DNA of 64,000 nt. Origin: Mariprofundus erugo. GTDB taxonomy: Bacteria > Pseudomonadota > Zetaproteobacteria > Mariprofundales > Mariprofundaceae. The notes beneath the pieces are model-generated. The model had not been told where the DNA came from and ran no database searches. It saw nothing but the letters and a program-made list of their open reading frames with translations. The stretch spans positions 1 through 64,000 of the forward strand of contig NZ_VBRY01000012.1 of the NCBI RefSeq assembly GCF_005818865.1, in the 5' to 3' direction. Position 1 is the first letter of the stretch. Every line of letters starts with the position of its first letter. This document shows positions 15,418 through 24,234 of the stretch, in pieces. The position numbers and the translations under genes were made by a program.

Positions 15418-17913
15418 ATGTCGGACAACTCTCATGCCAGGATTGATATCATGGACGTACCACAGCTGGACAGGGATGCAGCAGGCCTGATCAAGGGTAT
15501 TCAGCGTCACTATCTGCGTACGCTGGGGCAGCATACAAGCAGTCGTTCCAACCACTACAAATATCAGGCACTGGCTTACACAATCCGTGATCACCTGATG
15601 GAAAACTGGAAAAATACAAAAGATGCCTGCAGCAAGCAGGATGGTAAACGGGCCTACTACCTGTCGCTTGAGTTTCTGATGGGTCGTGCACTTGGCAATG
15701 CGATTCTCAATCTCGGACTGGATGACGAGACTGCCGATGCGTTGCACCAGCTGGGTTTGAACTACGAAGAAAAGATTGAGATGGAGCGCGATGCCGGCCT
15801 TGGTAATGGTGGTCTGGGGCGCCTCGCTGCCTGTTTTGTGGACAGCTGCGCGACATTGAATCTGCCGGTCACAGGTTATGGCATCCGTTATGAGTACGGT
15901 ATGTTCCGTCAGTTGATCCAGAACGGCTACCAGGTTGAGGAGCCGGATCACTGGCTGAACTATGGTAACGTATGGGAGATCACCCGCCCTGAATATACAC
16001 AGCGTGTTCATTTCGGTGGTCACAGTGAATGCTATACCGATGATAAGGGCATGATGCGTTGTCGTTGGGCTGACACTCAGGACGTGCTGGCCATTCCTTA
16101 CGATATCCCGATTCCGGGCTTTGAGAATAACACGGTAAATACACTGCGCCTGTGGAAAGCGGCTGCGACGGATGAGTTCGATCTGGGCGAATTCAATGCC
16201 GGCAGTTACCCTGAGTCGGTGGCTGCGAAGAACAATGCCGAGCATATCTCGATGGTGTTGTACCCGAATGATGCCAGTGAATCAGGCAAGGTGCTGCGTC
16301 TGCGCCAGCAGTATTTCCTCGCGTCTGCCAGCATCAAGGATGTACTGCGCCAGTGGACGGAAACGCATGGCAATGACTTCAGTCAGTTCGCCGAGAAAAA
16401 CTGTTTCCAGCTGAATGATACCCATCCAACCGTTTCTGTTGCCGAGCTGATGCGCCTGCTTGTCGATCAATATCGTCTTTCCTGGGAAGAAGCCTGGGAT
16501 ATCACAACGAAAACCATGGCGTATACCAACCATACGCTGTTGCCTGAGGCACTTGAGCGCTGGCCTGTGCATCTCTTCGGTCGTTTGTTGCCACGACTGC
16601 TCGATATCATTTACGGCATTAATGCCCAGTTCCTCACCAAGGTGGCGGAAAAGTGGCCGGGTGATGTGGATCGTCAGCGCCGCATGTCGATTATTGAAGA
16701 GGGTGATGTCAAACAGGTTCGTATGGCCTATCTGGCCATTGTCGGCTGTTTCTCCGTCAATGGTGTGGCACAGCTGCACTCGGATCTGCTGGTGGAGGGG
16801 CTGTTCAAGGACTTCTACGAGATGTGGCCTGAGAAGTTCAATAATAAAACCAACGGTGTCACCCAGCGTCGCTGGATGGCATGGTGCAACAAGCCGATGA
16901 CTCGTCTGATCAATGATACGATCGGCAGCGGCTGGATCACCGACCTGCAACAGCTGCGTCAGCTTGCACCCTATGCGGATGATGATGCATTCCGTCAGAA
17001 GTGGGACGCTTGCAAGCGCGAAAACAAGGTGCGTCTGGCAAAACTGGTACAGGATACCTGTAACGTGGAATTCAATCCGGATGCGATGTTTGATATCCAG
17101 GTGAAACGCATTCATGAATATAAGCGCCAGTTGCTGAATGTACTGCATGTCATTCATCTGTATGACCGTATCAAGCGCGGCGATACAGCGAACTGGACAC
17201 CGCGTTGTATTCTGATCGGTGGCAAGGCTGCTCCGGGCTATTACATGGCCAAACAGATCATCAAGCTGATCAACAATGTGGCTGATGTGGTAAACCATGA
17301 TCCGGACGTTGGTGACAAGCTGAAGGTGGTATTCTTCCCGAACTACCGTGTATCCGCCATGGAAGTCATCTGTCCGGCAGCCGATCTCTCCGAGCAGATC
17401 TCAACGGCCGGTAAAGAGGCCTCCGGCACCGGTAACATGAAGTTCATGATGAATGGTGCGCTGACAATCGGTACGCTTGACGGAGCCAATATCGAAATCC
17501 GTGAAGAGGTCGGAGATGACAATTTCTTCCTGTTTGGTTTGACGGCAGCGGAAGTTGATTCAATTCGCGGTCACTATGATCCGAATGGCATTATTGCCGC
17601 CGATGAGGATCTGCGTCGTGTGATGAACCTGCTTGAGTGCGGCCACTTCAGCCAGTTCGAGCCGGGTCTGTTTGCCGGCATTTGCGGTGCTATTCGCAAT
17701 GGTAATGATCCATGGCTGGTGGCGGCAGATTTCCGCTCCTATGTTGATGCACAGCAGCGTGCTGCATCGGCATACATGGACCGGACATCATGGCTGAAGA
17801 AGAGTATTTACAATACTGCCTTCAGCGGAAAGTTCTCTACCGATCGTACAATGGAAGATTACAACCGTGAAATCTGGAAACTGACACCGATTACTCCTTT
17901 GTCGGCAGCGTAA
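15418..17913 (+). CDS. glgP: Glycogen/alpha-glucan phosphorylase
   Basis: An 831-residue PLP-dependent phosphorylase that releases glucose-1-phosphate from glycogen or maltodextrin. Early active-site blocks are visible (KRAYYLSLEFLMGR, DAGLGNGGLGRLAACFVDS, NDTHPTVSVAELMR) and the PLP-binding block ASGTGNMKFMMNG puts the Schiff-base lysine at about 675. Length is typical for GlgP/MalP. An inverted repeat GTGCGA/TCGCAC (15379-15398) and a GGAAGG ribosome binding site precede the ATG. Glucose-1-phosphate could be passed to the phosphohexomutase encoded at 0.7 kb. No other glycogen genes are next to it, so the natural glucan is not certain. A strong hairpin follows the stop. Confidence 0.95.
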   Translation: MSDNSHARIDIMDVPQLDRDAAGLIKGIQRHYLRTLGQHTSSRSNHYKYQALAYTIRDHLMENWKNTKDACSKQDGKRAYYLSLEFLMGRALGNAILNLGLDDETADALHQLGLNYEEKIEMERDAGLGNGGLGRLAACFVDSCATLNLPVTGYGIRYEYGMFRQLIQNGYQVEEPDHWLNYGNVWEITRPEYTQRVHFGGHSECYTDDKGMMRCRWADTQDVLAIPYDIPIPGFENNTVNTLRLWKAAATDEFDLGEFNAGSYPESVAAKNNAEHISMVLYPNDASESGKVLRLRQQYFLASASIKDVLRQWTETHGNDFSQFAEKNCFQLNDTHPTVSVAELMRLLVDQYRLSWEEAWDITTKTMAYTNHTLLPEALERWPVHLFGRLLPRLLDIIYGINAQFLTKVAEKWPGDVDRQRRMSIIEEGDVKQVRMAYLAIVGCFSVNGVAQLHSDLLVEGLFKDFYEMWPEKFNNKTNGVTQRRWMAWCNKPMTRLINDTIGSGWITDLQQLRQLAPYADDDAFRQKWDACKRENKVRLAKLVQDTCNVEFNPDAMFDIQVKRIHEYKRQLLNVLHVIHLYDRIKRGDTANWTPRCILIGGKAAPGYYMAKQIIKLINNVADVVNHDPDVGDKLKVVFFPNYRVSAMEVICPAADLSEQISTAGKEASGTGNMKFMMNGALTIGTLDGANIEIREEVGDDNFFLFGLTAAEVDSIRGHYDPNGIIAADEDLRRVMNLLECGHFSQFEPGLFAGICGAIRNGNDPWLVAADFRSYVDAQQRAASAYMDRTSWLKKSIYNTAFSGKFSTDRTMEDYNREIWKLTPITPLSAA

Positions 17914-17924
17914 GTCATGCAGGC

Positions 17925-17957
17925 GGGACAACCGGCTCACCGAGAGCCGGTTGTCCC
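17925..17957 (+). terminator. Strong hairpin after glgP
   Basis: A perfect 14-bp stem with a 5-base loop: GGGACAACCGGCTC (17925-17938) pairs with GAGCCGGTTGTCCC (17944-17957). There is no T-run after it, so it may act as a Rho-assisted terminator or as an mRNA-stabilising element. Confidence 0.7.
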
Positions 17958-17999
17958 GTGCTGATGTCTGGCCGATGACCTCCGAACCCGGGGATATAA

Positions 18000-18308
18000 A
18001 TGCCTGATGCTGATTCTCCTGAAGCGCATGTTGATTTTCTTCTTTCGATGCTGGTGGATCCCTGCGAATCACTGACGTTAAGGGAAGATGCAGCCAGCTA
18101 CCTTGGTCATATGGATGACGGTGCCGTACTGGCGTCGCTGATCCTTGTTGCATCTGACAAGAGTCAGCATGAGCGACTGCTGGCGCGTTGCGGTAATGCC
18201 ATTGCTGAAATATGGGACAGGAATCGTAATTTCGATGTTGATCTGCTGATGGAGGGGCTGACCGGCCCGGCCAGAGCAGGCGTCAACGGCTGGTTAAAAA
18301 GCAAATAA
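18000..18308 (+). CDS. Small HEAT-like hypothetical protein
   Basis: A 102-residue acidic, helix-rich protein. The pattern PCESLTLREDAASYLGHMDDGAVLA resembles a HEAT or PBS-lyase-type helical repeat, and the rest is also predicted helical by eye; there is no signal peptide or membrane segment. It lies 42 bp after the glgP hairpin and converges with the DASS transporter gene. I do not recognise a defined family. Codon use looks like its neighbours. Confidence 0.55.
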   Translation: MPDADSPEAHVDFLLSMLVDPCESLTLREDAASYLGHMDDGAVLASLILVASDKSQHERLLARCGNAIAEIWDRNRNFDVDLLMEGLTGPARAGVNGWLKSK

Positions 18309-18373
18309 CTTTTTCAGTACGATATCGTTTGATGCGGCGAATGGCAGGTTGGATCCTGTATTTGTGGCGCGGA

Positions 18374-19822
18374 TCAAGGCAGTAGCGGGCGTAAAAAATA
18401 GATCAGCATGACAATCACCGGTGCCATGATCAGATTCATCCGTAGGCCTGCCCTGACCATATCATGCATGCTTACATGACCTGAACCGAAGATGATGGCG
18501 TTCGGCGGGGTTGCAACCGGTAGCATAAAAGCACACGAGGCAGCGAGTGTGGCCGCCAGCATCAAGGCTGTCGGATCAAGTGTGTTGGCCAGACATGCCG
18601 CCGCCAGTATCGGCAGCATGACCTGAGTGGTGGCGGTGTTGCTGGTGATTTCGGTCAGGAAGATGATGGTCAGCGTGATGCCGAGGAGCATCAGGGGTAG
18701 CGGAACAGCTCTGAGAAATGCCAGCTGGCTACCGATCCAGCCCGAGAGGCCTGAATGCAGCATGCCATAGGCAAGCGCAAAGCCTCCGCCCAGCAATAAT
18801 ACGATATCCCACGGCAGGCGAGAGAACGTTTGTTTGCCCAGTATGGCTGTGCCATCACTGCCTTTAAACAAAAATAGCAGGCTGGCCATCAAAACGGCGA
18901 CAGTGCCATCATCCACACCCTTGTATGGCAGCAGTGATGCCCATCCCGGTATATTGAAGGACTCGCTATGAATGCCTTTGCGGCCCATCCATAGCAATGC
19001 CGTGATGGCAAGAATCCAGGCAACAGCTTTCTCGGCTGCTGATACGGGGCCCAGTTGTTTCAGGCTCTGTTGCAACGAGTCACTATCGCTCTTCTTCCAT
19101 GGCAGACGAGCGATGGATGGGCCAAGTACGGCAAAGAGTACGGCGATGCCTGCGATGACCACCGGCACACCTATCATCATCCATTGCAGGAAGGAGGGGA
19201 CGGCAGCCGGGCTGGTGATGCGTATATTCTCAAGGAAAACCAGGTTGGGGGCCGTGCCAACGGGCGTTCCCATGCCGCCTATATTGGCTGAGTAGGCGAT
19301 GATCAGCAGAAAAGTGGCGGCCAGCGGGGCAATCTGATCGGCTGAGTGCTCATCTATCAGACGCTGTAGCAGGGGAAGGGCGATGGTGACCATCAGCATC
19401 GTGGTTGCGGTATTGGAGATCCACATCGAAAGAAATGCTGTTGCAATGGAAAAGCCGAGCGCAAGCTGTAGCGGGGATGCGTGCAGTCTTGCCAGCATAT
19501 TCAGGGCAATCCGTTTATGCAGGCCACTGTTCTCCATGGCCTGTGCAATCATAAAGCCGCCGATAAACAGGAAAATGATGCTGTTGAAGTATTGGGCTGA
19601 AATCTGCTTGCCGGTTGCGATGCCGAAAAAGGGAAAGCAGACCAGCGGCAGCAGAGCCGTCAGCGCAAGCGGCACACACTCGCCAATCCACCAGATGGCC
19701 ATCCACAGGGAAATGCCAAGCATCGCACCTGCAGCCGGCGCATCCGGTATATCAGCCAGTATAAAGCAAAGCAGGGCAACAACTGGTCCGGAGGCCCTGG
19801 CAATGCGCTGCCCGTTGATCAT
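18374..19822 (-). CDS. DASS-family sodium/anion symporter (SLC13 type)
   Basis: A 482-residue integral membrane protein with about a dozen hydrophobic segments. It belongs to the divalent anion:sodium symporter family: both halves contain the SNTATT motif that binds sodium and the carboxylate or sulfate substrate (WISNTATTMLM in the first half, EITSNTATTQVMLP in the second), and the last helices carry the ATPPNAIIFGSG block. Family members import succinate, malate, citrate or sulfate with sodium; the SNT form is more often seen in dicarboxylate carriers, but this is only a hint. Its start overlaps the stop of the upstream methyltransferase gene by 4 bases (ATGA), so the two are probably translated together. 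Confidence 0.85.
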   Translation of the reverse strand: MINGQRIARASGPVVALLCFILADIPDAPAAGAMLGISLWMAIWWIGECVPLALTALLPLVCFPFFGIATGKQISAQYFNSIIFLFIGGFMIAQAMENSGLHKRIALNMLARLHASPLQLALGFSIATAFLSMWISNTATTMLMVTIALPLLQRLIDEHSADQIAPLAATFLLIIAYSANIGGMGTPVGTAPNLVFLENIRITSPAAVPSFLQWMMIGVPVVIAGIAVLFAVLGPSIARLPWKKSDSDSLQQSLKQLGPVSAAEKAVAWILAITALLWMGRKGIHSESFNIPGWASLLPYKGVDDGTVAVLMASLLFLFKGSDGTAILGKQTFSRLPWDIVLLLGGGFALAYGMLHSGLSGWIGSQLAFLRAVPLPLMLLGITLTIIFLTEITSNTATTQVMLPILAAACLANTLDPTALMLAATLAASCAFMLPVATPPNAIIFGSGHVSMHDMVRAGLRMNLIMAPVIVMLIYFLRPLLP

Positions 19823-20592
19823 TCCTCTGCCGGTTTCATGGCGGTGACGACAATGCTTCTGCCCAGCAGCATGGCCGGAGTATTGATTTCCCGGACGATG
19901 GGCGCATTGAACTGATCGATCGTTTTATATTTGTTTCTCTCTTTTTTCCATGTCATGGCGGCGATGATCCGGATCGGGATGAATAGCAGGATAAACCAGT
20001 ACAGTGATGGAAACTGCATCTTGTCCGTGCTCAGTTCAGGCAGGGAAAAGCCGCTGTTCATCAGCGCATGCGCAAGATAGGGGTAAGGGATGGGGGTGAT
20101 ATGGCCACCGGTACTTTCAATGGATGTTTCCCCCACATGCAGCGGGCCGAACATGCTCCAGAAACCGGTGGTGAGAAACCGCATGCGTGACTTCATATTC
20201 AGTACATTGGGGGTGGTGATCACCACCACTCCACCCGGTTTCAGGATACGGTGAATCTCCCGCACGATGGCCCGATAGTTTTCAAGATGCTCTGCCACTT
20301 CAGTGAATGTCACCAGGTCAAAGCTGTGGTCGGGGTATGGCAGGCGACCATCATTGAGGTCGACCACATCGACCTGGATATCGGGCAGCTCCATAAACTC
20401 ATCGGTATAATCCAGGGCCCGGCTTTCAACCCGGAACTCCTGGCTGACTCGTCGAATCAGGTTGCCAGTGCCGCTGCCAATATCGAGGTGATGACCAGTG
20501 ATGTTCGGGTGCTTCTGTTTCAGTGTGGTGATGACAGCTTCGATCGTGGCATCGAGACTGAGTTTATCATCTTTTATCTCATGAGTTTGCAT
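19819..20592 (-). CDS. Class I SAM-dependent methyltransferase
   Basis: About 257 residues from the chosen start. The SAM-binding motif HLDIGSGTGNLIRR lies near residue 37, an acidic second strand follows, then LPYPDHSFDLVTFTEVAEHL and ILKPGGVVVITTPN complete the Methyltransf_11 pattern. A hydrophobic stretch near 203-218 (SLYWFILLFIPIRIIAAM) suggests membrane association and a lipid or quinone-like substrate, an inference only. The frame is open another 30 codons upstream, but that extension looks unlike a methyltransferase N-terminus; no start has a good ribosome binding site. It is coupled to the DASS transporter. Confidence 0.75.
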   Translation of the reverse strand: MQTHEIKDDKLSLDATIEAVITTLKQKHPNITGHHLDIGSGTGNLIRRVSQEFRVESRALDYTDEFMELPDIQVDVVDLNDGRLPYPDHSFDLVTFTEVAEHLENYRAIVREIHRILKPGGVVVITTPNVLNMKSRMRFLTTGFWSMFGPLHVGETSIESTGGHITPIPYPYLAHALMNSGFSLPELSTDKMQFPSLYWFILLFIPIRIIAAMTWKKERNKYKTIDQFNAPIVREINTPAMLLGRSIVVTAMKPAEE

Positions 20593-20734
20593 CGGTAGAA
20601 TATAAATATTGCACCGCAGCCAGTCCAGATGCTTTATTTGTAACCATCTCAGGGCCATGATTGCAGTTGCCGGCAGCTGCACCTGGCTGTATTTGGCATA
20701 AGCGGATCGTTATGTCGGCATAGATGGAGGTTGA

Positions 20735-21184
20735 ATGAACGAATCAAACAGGCCGAGTCGTGAACAGTTGCGGGCGCATCGTCAGGTATTCTGGGATGCA
20801 TGGCACAAGGCACAGGCGAAGCTGCCGCTCAATGCGCTGGAAGTGCGCATCGCGCGGGTGATAGAAATGCACCCGGACATGCACCACTACTTTGATGATA
20901 TGGAGTCATTTCTGGATCGGGACTTTCAGGTAGATGATGGTATGAATCCATACCTGCACCTTTCCCTGCATCTGGCACTGGAAGAGCAGGCGGCCACAAA
21001 GCACCCGCCGGAGATGGCGCGTGCGCTTGATTATCTGATCACGATCAAGCGTATGGAGCGCCATGACGCCTTACATAAAATTCTCGAGATTCTTGCTGAA
21101 ACGGTTTTTTATGCCCAGCGGGCTGGTGGGGAACCCGATGTCGCTGCTTATGCATACCGGTTGAAAGAGCTGCTTGCATCGTGA
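20735..21184 (+). CDS. DUF1841 family protein
   Basis: A 149-residue cytoplasmic protein of the DUF1841 family found in beta- and gammaproteobacteria. Hallmarks are visible: an N-terminal REQLRAHRQVFWDAW, the central block NPYLHLSLHLALEEQ, and a C-terminal His-rich helix (HDALHKILEILAETVFYAQR). Function is unknown. A GTGA overlap joins it to the next gene, a small membrane protein. Confidence 0.82.
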   Translation: MNESNRPSREQLRAHRQVFWDAWHKAQAKLPLNALEVRIARVIEMHPDMHHYFDDMESFLDRDFQVDDGMNPYLHLSLHLALEEQAATKHPPEMARALDYLITIKRMERHDALHKILEILAETVFYAQRAGGEPDVAAYAYRLKELLAS

Positions 21185-21510
21185 TTCGAAATATTTTCCT
21201 TATTGTTGTCTTTTTCTTCGGGCCGGCACTGGTGATGTTTATGTTGCGTAATGGCCTGATATTGTTGCGCCTGTGGCTGGCTGCGCGCAGCAGGCGTCAG
21301 CAGCCGGAAATTATCGATGTCACGCCTGTCCGGCAAACTGCCGCTCCGCGCTGGTTTTATGCCCTTGCCATTGTACTCGGCCTGATTGCTGCAGCGGCCG
21401 GTTTTATGGCACTGCAGTCCACCGCCACTGACAAGCGTCAATATATACCTGCGCATGTCGATGCGCAGGGGGAACTGGTGCCGGGGCACTGGCAGCCAGC
21501 ATCCGAATAA
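21181..21510 (+). CDS. Small membrane protein with two transmembrane segments
   Basis: A 109-residue protein that begins with GTG overlapping the stop of the DUF1841 gene (GTGA). It has an N-terminal hydrophobic helix (NIFLIVVFFFGPALVMFML), a basic loop, and a second helix near 58-78 (WFYALAIVLGLIAAAAGFMA), followed by a hydrophilic tail ending in GELVPGHWQP. The tight overlap suggests that it works with the DUF1841 protein. I do not recognise a family. Confidence 0.7.
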   Translation: MIRNIFLIVVFFFGPALVMFMLRNGLILLRLWLAARSRRQQPEIIDVTPVRQTAAPRWFYALAIVLGLIAAAAGFMALQSTATDKRQYIPAHVDAQGELVPGHWQPASE

Positions 21511-21590
21511 CCCTGTGATGCCCGATTTGCCAGCGGACGTGGCGGCTATGATCGGTGATGTCCGGAGATGCACTTTGTGCTATGCTGTCT

Positions 21591-21619
21591 CAGGCTCTCT
21601 GAATCATTCAGGGGGCCTG
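21591..21619 (+). other. Leader hairpin before alanine dehydrogenase gene
   Basis: A 13-bp stem with a 3-base loop: 21591-21603 pairs with 21607-21619, with two or three G-T pairs. It ends 12 bases before the GGAGG ribosome binding site of ald. No T-run follows. It may end the upstream pair of genes or act in the ald leader. Confidence 0.5.
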
Positions 21620-21641
21620 TGACGCGGCAGGAGGTGGTGTC

Positions 21642-22739
21642 ATGAGAGTCGGGGTCCCCAAAGAGATTAAAAATCATGAACACAGAGTTGCACTGACGCC
21701 TGAAGGCGCCGGCTGCCTGGTAAAAGAGGGGCACGAGGTATGGGTTCAGTGCTCGGCTGGTGTGGACAGTGGTTTTGATGATGTCGCTTACACCTCCGCC
21801 GGTGCCACCGTGGTGGATACAGCAGCGCAGGCATGGGCGGCTGATCTGGTCGTCAAGGTCAAGGAGCCGCTCGCTTGTGAATATCGTTATTTGCGGCCGT
21901 CACTGACGCTCTTTACCTATCTGCATCTGGCCGCAGATCCGGCGCTGGCCCGCCAGCTGATTGCGCATCAGGTATGTGCGATTGGCTATGAAACGGTGCA
22001 ACTGCCGGATGGCTCATTGCCATTGCTGGCACCGATGAGTCGCGTCGCCGGTCGCGTTGCGGTGCAGCTGGGCGCGCGATTCCTGCAGCGGGAGAATGGT
22101 ACCTGCTATCCGGGTAAAGGAATTCTTGCCGGTGCGATTGAAGGTGGCGAAGCAGCCCGGGCGGTGATACTGGGAGCAGGCAATGTGGGTCTCAATGCAG
22201 CCATGGCACTGGCCGGGCTGGGGGTGGAGGTTACTGTGCTGGAGAGTAACCGGACGCTGATTGATCATCTTGCCCAACGCTCTTTTGAGCGCATCCATTT
22301 GCTGGAGTTTACCCGTGATGCAATGCGCCGGTTGCTGCCTGCTTGTGATCTGCTGGTTGGAGCCGCGCTTGTACCGGGTGAGCATGCGCCGGAGTTGCTT
22401 GGCCGGGAAGACCTGCGTCTGATGGAGGCGGGGTCGGTTTTTGTCGATGTGGCGATTGATCAGGGGGGGATGGCTGAAACCAGTCGTGTTACGACCTACG
22501 ATGATCCTGTCTATGTCGAGGAGGGGGTACTGCACTGCTGTCTTCCCAATATGCCGGGGGCTGTGCCCAGAACCAGTACGCGGGCACTGACCAGTGCTAC
22601 GCAATTGTATGTTCTCAAGCTGGCGGCAGGGGTGGCTTCAGCGTGTGCCGGCGACAGTGCGCTTGCACAGGGGGTCAATACCAGAGGTGGATCTGTTTGC
22701 CATGAAGGCGTGGCCAGGGCACTGGCAGGACTTGTTTGA
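21642..22739 (+). CDS. ald: Alanine dehydrogenase
   Basis: A 365-residue NAD-dependent L-alanine dehydrogenase, reversibly converting alanine to pyruvate and ammonia. Catalytic residues are in place: Arg15 in HRVALTP, Lys74 in VVKVKEP and His95 in TYLHLA. The NAD-binding Rossmann fold starts near 165 with AVILGAGNVGLNAA. The usual GGVPGV-type loop reads GAIEGG, a small deviation. Late motifs (DVAIDQGG and PNMPGAVPRTST) match the family well. GGAGG lies 8 bases before the ATG, with a hairpin just upstream. It is a single-gene unit; it may supply pyruvate or assimilate ammonia. Confidence 0.93.
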   Translation: MRVGVPKEIKNHEHRVALTPEGAGCLVKEGHEVWVQCSAGVDSGFDDVAYTSAGATVVDTAAQAWAADLVVKVKEPLACEYRYLRPSLTLFTYLHLAADPALARQLIAHQVCAIGYETVQLPDGSLPLLAPMSRVAGRVAVQLGARFLQRENGTCYPGKGILAGAIEGGEAARAVILGAGNVGLNAAMALAGLGVEVTVLESNRTLIDHLAQRSFERIHLLEFTRDAMRRLLPACDLLVGAALVPGEHAPELLGREDLRLMEAGSVFVDVAIDQGGMAETSRVTTYDDPVYVEEGVLHCCLPNMPGAVPRTSTRALTSATQLYVLKLAAGVASACAGDSALAQGVNTRGGSVCHEGVARALAGLV

Positions 22740-22767
22740 AGCCTGAACCAGTGCCCTGAAAAACGGT

Positions 22768-23124
22768 TTACATCTCTTCTTTCAGATAGGCGGTGATGGT
22801 GTTCAACAGGGAAAGCAGGCCGCTCGGAACCTTGTTGCGGCAAAGAAGTGCTGTATAAATGACTTCCTCGCCAATTGCGGTTTCATGGGTGATCAGGATG
22901 CGGCCGTGATGCAGGATAACGCCGTTACAGATGGGTTCGCCAAAACCGCCACACAATGCCATTCGACGGGTTGTTTCCATAACCATAGGTGAGTAGAGGG
23001 CAAACTCCTCACCTTCCGGAGCATTACCAACCTGAGAAATCAGCTGACCTTCGCCATTGATGACGATGATGCACTCCATGCCATGCTGCTGCCTCAGGCT
23101 CTCAAGTTTATCGCTTAACTTCAT
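22768..23124 (-). CDS. Roadblock/LC7-like small protein
   Basis: A 118-residue protein whose pattern resembles roadblock/LC7 (MglB-like) dimers: an N-terminal helix LSDKLESLRQQHGMECIIVI, a strand-turn with NGEGQLISQVGN, a long central helix (SPMVMETTRRMALCG) and two late strands (GVILHHGRILITHE). Such proteins often regulate small GTPases or act as scaffolds for polarity and motility. No partner GTPase is next to it. It converges on ald with a 28-bp gap. The family assignment is by pattern only. Confidence 0.55.
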   Translation of the reverse strand: MKLSDKLESLRQQHGMECIIVINGEGQLISQVGNAPEGEEFALYSPMVMETTRRMALCGGFGEPICNGVILHHGRILITHETAIGEEVIYTALLCRNKVPSGLLSLLNTITAYLKEEM

Positions 23125-23311
23125 AATTTATCTCCAGCCCCGTTTCAACGAATAGAAAGCAACTATCGCAGCAGGCGCTATATAATTCAAGGCATAGCCT
23201 TATTCAGTATCAAAAGTGTGTGAATATTAATCGGCCTGCCTGTCGGATGGAAGTGGCGGGGGCATAGGCAGGTAAAATGGTTGCCACCGGACTCTGGCGG
23301 CGGGCGATAGT

Positions 23312-23346
23312 AAAAAGAAAGGCCGGCAGAATAGATCTGCCGGCCT
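23312..23346 (-). terminator. Intrinsic terminator of the HIT-DciA-Tim44 group
   Basis: On the minus strand a perfect 10-bp stem AGGCCGGCAG / CTGCCGGCCT (23346-23337 and 23329-23320), loop of 7, is followed by TTCTTTTT. It lies about 20 bases after the Tim44-like stop codon. Confidence 0.88.
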
Positions 23347-23367
23347 CGAATCATCAGGCTGTGATTT

Positions 23368-24234
23368 TCAGCCGACCTGCTGAATACCTGCCAGGTACCA
23401 GGTCGGATCGTCCGAGTCCGGTGTGTGCTGGAAAATCCAGATCTCATTGACCTCTGAGGTCTGATCTTCGATGGTGACGCCGCTGCTATCCAGCGTTTTT
23501 TCGCGCAGCATGGCGGTGAAATTGACGGCCGCCCACTCAAGGTCGGATTCAATCCAGCTGTCAGCAATTTCAGCCTGAAGCGTGGCAACCTCGGTCTGAT
23601 TTTTTGTTCCCTGCTTCATGTCCTGAGCAATGCGGTCAGCCATTTCGGCGGTACAGAATGTGCGAATATCTTCGCTGTCACCATGATCCCATGCATGCTG
23701 CAGGCGTACATAGATCTCTTTTGCAGCAGGAATAAAGAATTTGGCATCGATATCCGGGCGCAGGGCTGATCCGGCAGCAGTGGCAAGCGGCGTGCCGCTG
23801 TTTTCCTGGCCGAATGGTTCATCATAGCCTGGCATGGCTGATCCGCCGGCGCCGGCATAGGCCGGTTGCGAAACCGCAGGTGCGGCACGTTTGCGCAGGA
23901 AGAAGAACAGAGCCGCGGCAATGGCACCGATGATCACAATATCGAGGAAGTTGATGCCTTCAAATGCACCACCGAAGAAGAGAGCGCCGAGCAGGCCACC
24001 GAGTGCGAGTCCGCCGAGCATGCCCATCAGCCCGGTGCGTGCACTGCCTTTCTGACCATTTTGTGGCATGGCTTTCTGTTGCGATAGCGAGCTGGCCGGA
24101 GCGGTATTATGCATCGTGCGTTGCTGCCCCATATTTGCTCCGCCACCCAGGCGGCGTGCGTCTGCATCATCGGCCAGGCCGAGCATGGAGAGCCCGAAAA
24201 TCGCCAGGACGGTCAGCATGAAAAACTTTCTCAT
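23368..24234 (-). CDS. Tim44-domain membrane protein
   Basis: A 288-residue protein with an N-terminal hydrophobic signal (MRKFFMLTVLAIFGLSMLGL), a glycine/alanine-rich region with two further hydrophobic segments at about 68-115, a linker and a C-terminal Tim44-like domain (FIPAAKEIYVRLQHAWDHGD to the end, with the typical WYLAGIQQ finish). In mitochondria Tim44 tethers the import motor; bacterial homologues are membrane proteins of unknown role, often described as DUF2076/Tim44 family. The start overlaps the DciA stop by 4 bases (ATGA) and a terminator follows, so it closes the operon. Confidence 0.85.
   Translation of the reverse strand: MRKFFMLTVLAIFGLSMLGLADDADARRLGGGANMGQQRTMHNTAPASSLSQQKAMPQNGQKGSARTGLMGMLGGLALGGLLGALFFGGAFEGINFLDIVIIGAIAAALFFFLRKRAAPAVSQPAYAGAGGSAMPGYDEPFGQENSGTPLATAAGSALRPDIDAKFFIPAAKEIYVRLQHAWDHGDSEDIRTFCTAEMADRIAQDMKQGTKNQTEVATLQAEIADSWIESDLEWAAVNFTAMLREKTLDSSGVTIEDQTSEVNEIWIFQHTPDSDDPTWYLAGIQQVG

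Noticed and set aside
15412-17298. Two long antisense frames in glgP
   Set aside because: The plus-strand product is a full phosphorylase with active-site motifs.
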